A stretch of DNA of 64,000 bases from Chryseobacterium lactis (GTDB lineage Bacteria; Bacteroidota; Bacteroidia; Flavobacteriales; Weeksellaceae), in NCBI RefSeq assembly GCF_003815875.1, contig NZ_CP033924.1, positions 3,658,001 through 3,722,000 on the forward strand, in the 5' to 3' direction. Below, piece by piece: positions 62,231-64,000 of the stretch. A program made the translations under genes and the position numbers. A model generated the notes under the pieces. It saw only the letters and a list, made by a program, of their open reading frames with translations, had not been told where the DNA came from and did not search any database. The first letter of the stretch is position 1, and the number at the start of each line of letters is the position of its first letter.

Positions 62231-62532
62231 AAAAGATAATGGAATTTAATTGTTAAAAATTGTTAAAAATAACATTTGAATGTTAACAAATTATATGCCA
62301 TATTTCTTTAATTTTTCCTTTTTAAGATTATTTTAAGAACTTTATTCTAAAGGGGTTTTTTATTGATCTATTGATTGTGATGATATGATTTTGTTTTCGG
62401 TAATCATTAACATTTATAAATAGTAAAACGATAGTTGTTCTCTATATTTATTGATATTTCCTTATTCTTCCTGTTTTGGGGAATTATTTTAATTTAACAA
62501 ATGAATGATGAACGTTTTAAAGTAAATTAGTC
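62231..62532. other. Intergenic AT-rich stretch upstream of deacetylase
   Basis: 302 bases with a direct repeat of TTGTTAAAAAT near 62249, and no gene I can support. It is upstream of the deacetylase and downstream of the DUF72 stop on the same strand. Confidence 0.5.
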
Positions 62533-63261
62533 TTATTCTAAAATTTCTTTTAAATAGATCGCATTTTCGATTGCCGATGTTCCCCAGGTGTTATTAAAGA
62601 AAATAAAAATTTTTTGTGGATGGTGCTTAATCTTTTCGGAGAGATCGTTTAAAAAATCTTTACTGTATAAAGATTTATAAAGAACAGGCTTGCCGTGAAG
62701 TCTGTAGTAAAATATTTCAGGATGATTAGTAACAGGTTCTTCCGGAAGGTTACCTGGAAAGCTTACCCCGGAAAAAACAATATTGATATCTTTTAAAAGG
62801 TCAAATATATCTTGCCTCCACCAGGATTCATCCCGGAATTCAATCACATTAATATAGTTAAAATCAAGGTTTTCCTTAATACGGTCTATATTTTCCTGAG
62901 TATTTTTGAAAGAAGGCGGAAACTGGTACAAAAACCCGGAAAGCTTATCTCTGAGGTGAGTTTGAATATGATTGCAGAAGCTTGTAATTTCTTCTTTTGA
63001 ATCCAAAAGCCGGCTTTGGTGGGTAATGGATTTAGGAATTTTAATAAAGAATCTGAATGAGTCAGGCGTTTCATCATACCATTTCAGAAGTGTTTTGGCG
63101 GTAGGTTTTCTATAAAATGTTGAATTAATTTCAACGGTATTAAAAGTCTTTGCATATAAAGAAAGAAAATCTTTACTTGGGGCATTCTCAGGATATAAAG
63201 ACCCTTTCCAGTCGTTATTATAAAATCCTGAACATCCAATGTAAAGATTTTCTTTTTTCAT
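62533..63261 (-). CDS. DUF72 domain-containing protein
   Basis: A 242-residue protein of the DUF72 (YecE-like) TIM-barrel family: IGCSGFYNNDWKGSLYPE at the start, FNTVEINSTFYRKPTAKTL, FFIKIPKSITHQSRL, YQFPPSFKNT, VIEFRDESWWRQD and, near the end, FFNNTWGTSAIENA. These proteins are thought to bind metal or act on an oxidised sugar or iron compound; function is not settled. It begins four bases before the P-type ATPase stop, on the same strand, so the two genes may be co-transcribed. Confidence 0.9.
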   Translation of the reverse strand: MKKENLYIGCSGFYNNDWKGSLYPENAPSKDFLSLYAKTFNTVEINSTFYRKPTAKTLLKWYDETPDSFRFFIKIPKSITHQSRLLDSKEEITSFCNHIQTHLRDKLSGFLYQFPPSFKNTQENIDRIKENLDFNYINVIEFRDESWWRQDIFDLLKDINIVFSGVSFPGNLPEEPVTNHPEIFYYRLHGKPVLYKSLYSKDFLNDLSEKIKHHPQKIFIFFNNTWGTSAIENAIYLKEILE

Positions 63262-63265
63262 CGTA

Positions 63266-64000
63266 TTATTTTATATCCAAATCAACGGAATTTAATCGTA
63301 ATGAATTCAAAATTACTGATAAAGAACTGATGCTCATCGCCGCAGCAGCAATCATCGGGGATAATAGAATTCCAAAGAATGGATACAATAATCCTGCCGC
63401 AACAGGAACTCCCAAAACATTGTAAATAAAAGCGAAGAATAAATTCTCTTTAATATTTTTAAGAAGCTTCTCACTTAATAATTTCGCTTTTGCAACACCT
63501 AAAATATCTCCTTTCAGTAATGTGATTTCTGCGCTTTCAATGGCGACATCGGTCCCGGTTCCCATAGCGATTCCTACATTCGATTGAGCCAATGCAGGGG
63601 AGTCGTTGATGCCGTCTCCGGTCATGGCCACGATTTTACCTTGCTGCTGAAGTTTTTTTACTTCATTCAATTTATCTTCAGGAAGACAATTTGCTTTAAA
63701 ATGTTTTATTCCCAGCTCATCTGCAACAGCTTTTGCTGTATGTTCATTGTCACCGGTCATCATCATAACATCAATTCCTTCACTCATCAGTTGTGTAACC
63801 GCTTTTTTAGAACTTTCCTTAATTTTATCTGTAAAGCTGATGAATCCTAATACCTGCTGATCCTGTGCAATATAAGAAATGGTATGTGCCTTTGATTGTA
63901 CTTCTATGGCTTTCTGCTTTAAGTCTTCAGGGATTTGAATCTGATGGGAGGTTAGCAGGCTTTCATTCCCCAGGTAAGCTGTTTTTCCATTAATATTTCC
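63266..64000 (-). CDS. Heavy-metal P-type ATPase, C-terminal part
   Basis: The frame is open to the window edge; the first 244 codons visible are the C-terminal end. It shows the hinge MMMTGDNEHTA, the P-domain TGDGINDSPALAQ, and the last two membrane helices (KENLFFAFIYNVLGVPVAAGLLYPFFG, MAMSISSLSV pattern), as in P1B copper/heavy-metal exporters. The upstream sequence (GFISFTDKIKESSKKAV) belongs to the N/P domain. The metal cannot be told from this part; the start is outside the window. Downstream DUF72 gene is four bases away. Confidence 0.92.
   Translation of the reverse strand, partial: GNINGKTAYLGNESLLTSHQIQIPEDLKQKAIEVQSKAHTISYIAQDQQVLGFISFTDKIKESSKKAVTQLMSEGIDVMMMTGDNEHTAKAVADELGIKHFKANCLPEDKLNEVKKLQQQGKIVAMTGDGINDSPALAQSNVGIAMGTGTDVAIESAEITLLKGDILGVAKAKLLSEKLLKNIKENLFFAFIYNVLGVPVAAGLLYPFFGILLSPMIAAAAMSISSLSVILNSLRLNSVDLDIK

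Noticed and set aside
1-64000. CRISPR arrays, insertion sequences, prophage, tRNA or rRNA genes
   Set aside because: I looked for spaced direct repeats, transposase or integrase motifs and tRNA-like arms and found none that hold up.

Overview
The window is low-GC DNA from a member of the Bacteroidota, most likely a flavobacterium of the Chryseobacterium group. The evidence is lineage-specific gene content: SusC/SusD transport, T9SS type A sorting domains, GLPGLI, DUF3667, DUF4876 and DUF6850 proteins, a soluble acyl-ACP desaturase, and -7 promoter elements of the TAnnTTTG type in place of E. coli-like boxes. I see no rRNA, tRNA, CRISPR array, insertion sequence or phage gene. The window is ordinary chromosome with a few accessory islands.

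Layout. 1-3613: end of a lipoprotein gene, a DUF922 protein and an AddB-like PD-(D/E)XK nuclease, tightly packed. 3819-6185: a patatin/Omp85 fusion. 6254-12957: a four-gene minus-strand operon (TonB receptor, DUF4876 lipoprotein, DUF6850 barrel, di-haem peroxidase), the least understood system here. 13274-15239: a secreted T9SS lipase-like hydrolase whose start codon is out of frame at an A8 tract. 15400-16578: glutaryl-CoA dehydrogenase-like. 16708-29363: a beta-glucan utilisation locus (Nudix-type regulator and MFS transporter divergent from SusC, SusD, GH30, GH3, GH16, GH30), fitting laminarin or another beta-1,3/1,6-glucan. 29582-38186: fabI, tag, a YadA-head-like protein, small membrane proteins, a decayed epimerase gene, a nucleoside phosphorylase and a second, larger di-haem peroxidase. 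38482-50894: a PhoX-like T9SS protein, an LRR protein, SUI1, gpmI, acyl-ACP desaturase, map, SugE-type SMR, a Crp-like regulator, era and DoxX. 50945-51094: a 49-residue double-glycine peptide. 51217-64000: S9 peptidase, HAD, a second Crp-like regulator, a FemAB-like transferase with a frameshift at its start, MATE, a sigma-54 activator without an obvious DNA-binding domain, YggS, polysaccharide deacetylase, DUF72 and the end of a metal P-type ATPase.

How the parts work together. In the glucan locus GH16 should cut the chain, SusC/D import oligomers, the two GH30 enzymes and GH3 reduce them to glucose, and the MFS carrier may bring the sugar into the cytoplasm under the Nudix regulator. In the 6-13 kb operon a surface transporter, a surface lipoprotein and a second barrel are tied to a periplasmic peroxidase; the substrate is unknown.

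Most notable: two genes have a start codon followed directly by A8 that puts the start out of frame (15239 and 56100), which may be phase variation or sequencing error; a leader-type bacteriocin-like peptide; the DUF4876/DUF6850 operon; and a recurring layout in which the promoter -33 TTG lies in or beside the terminator of the preceding gene.
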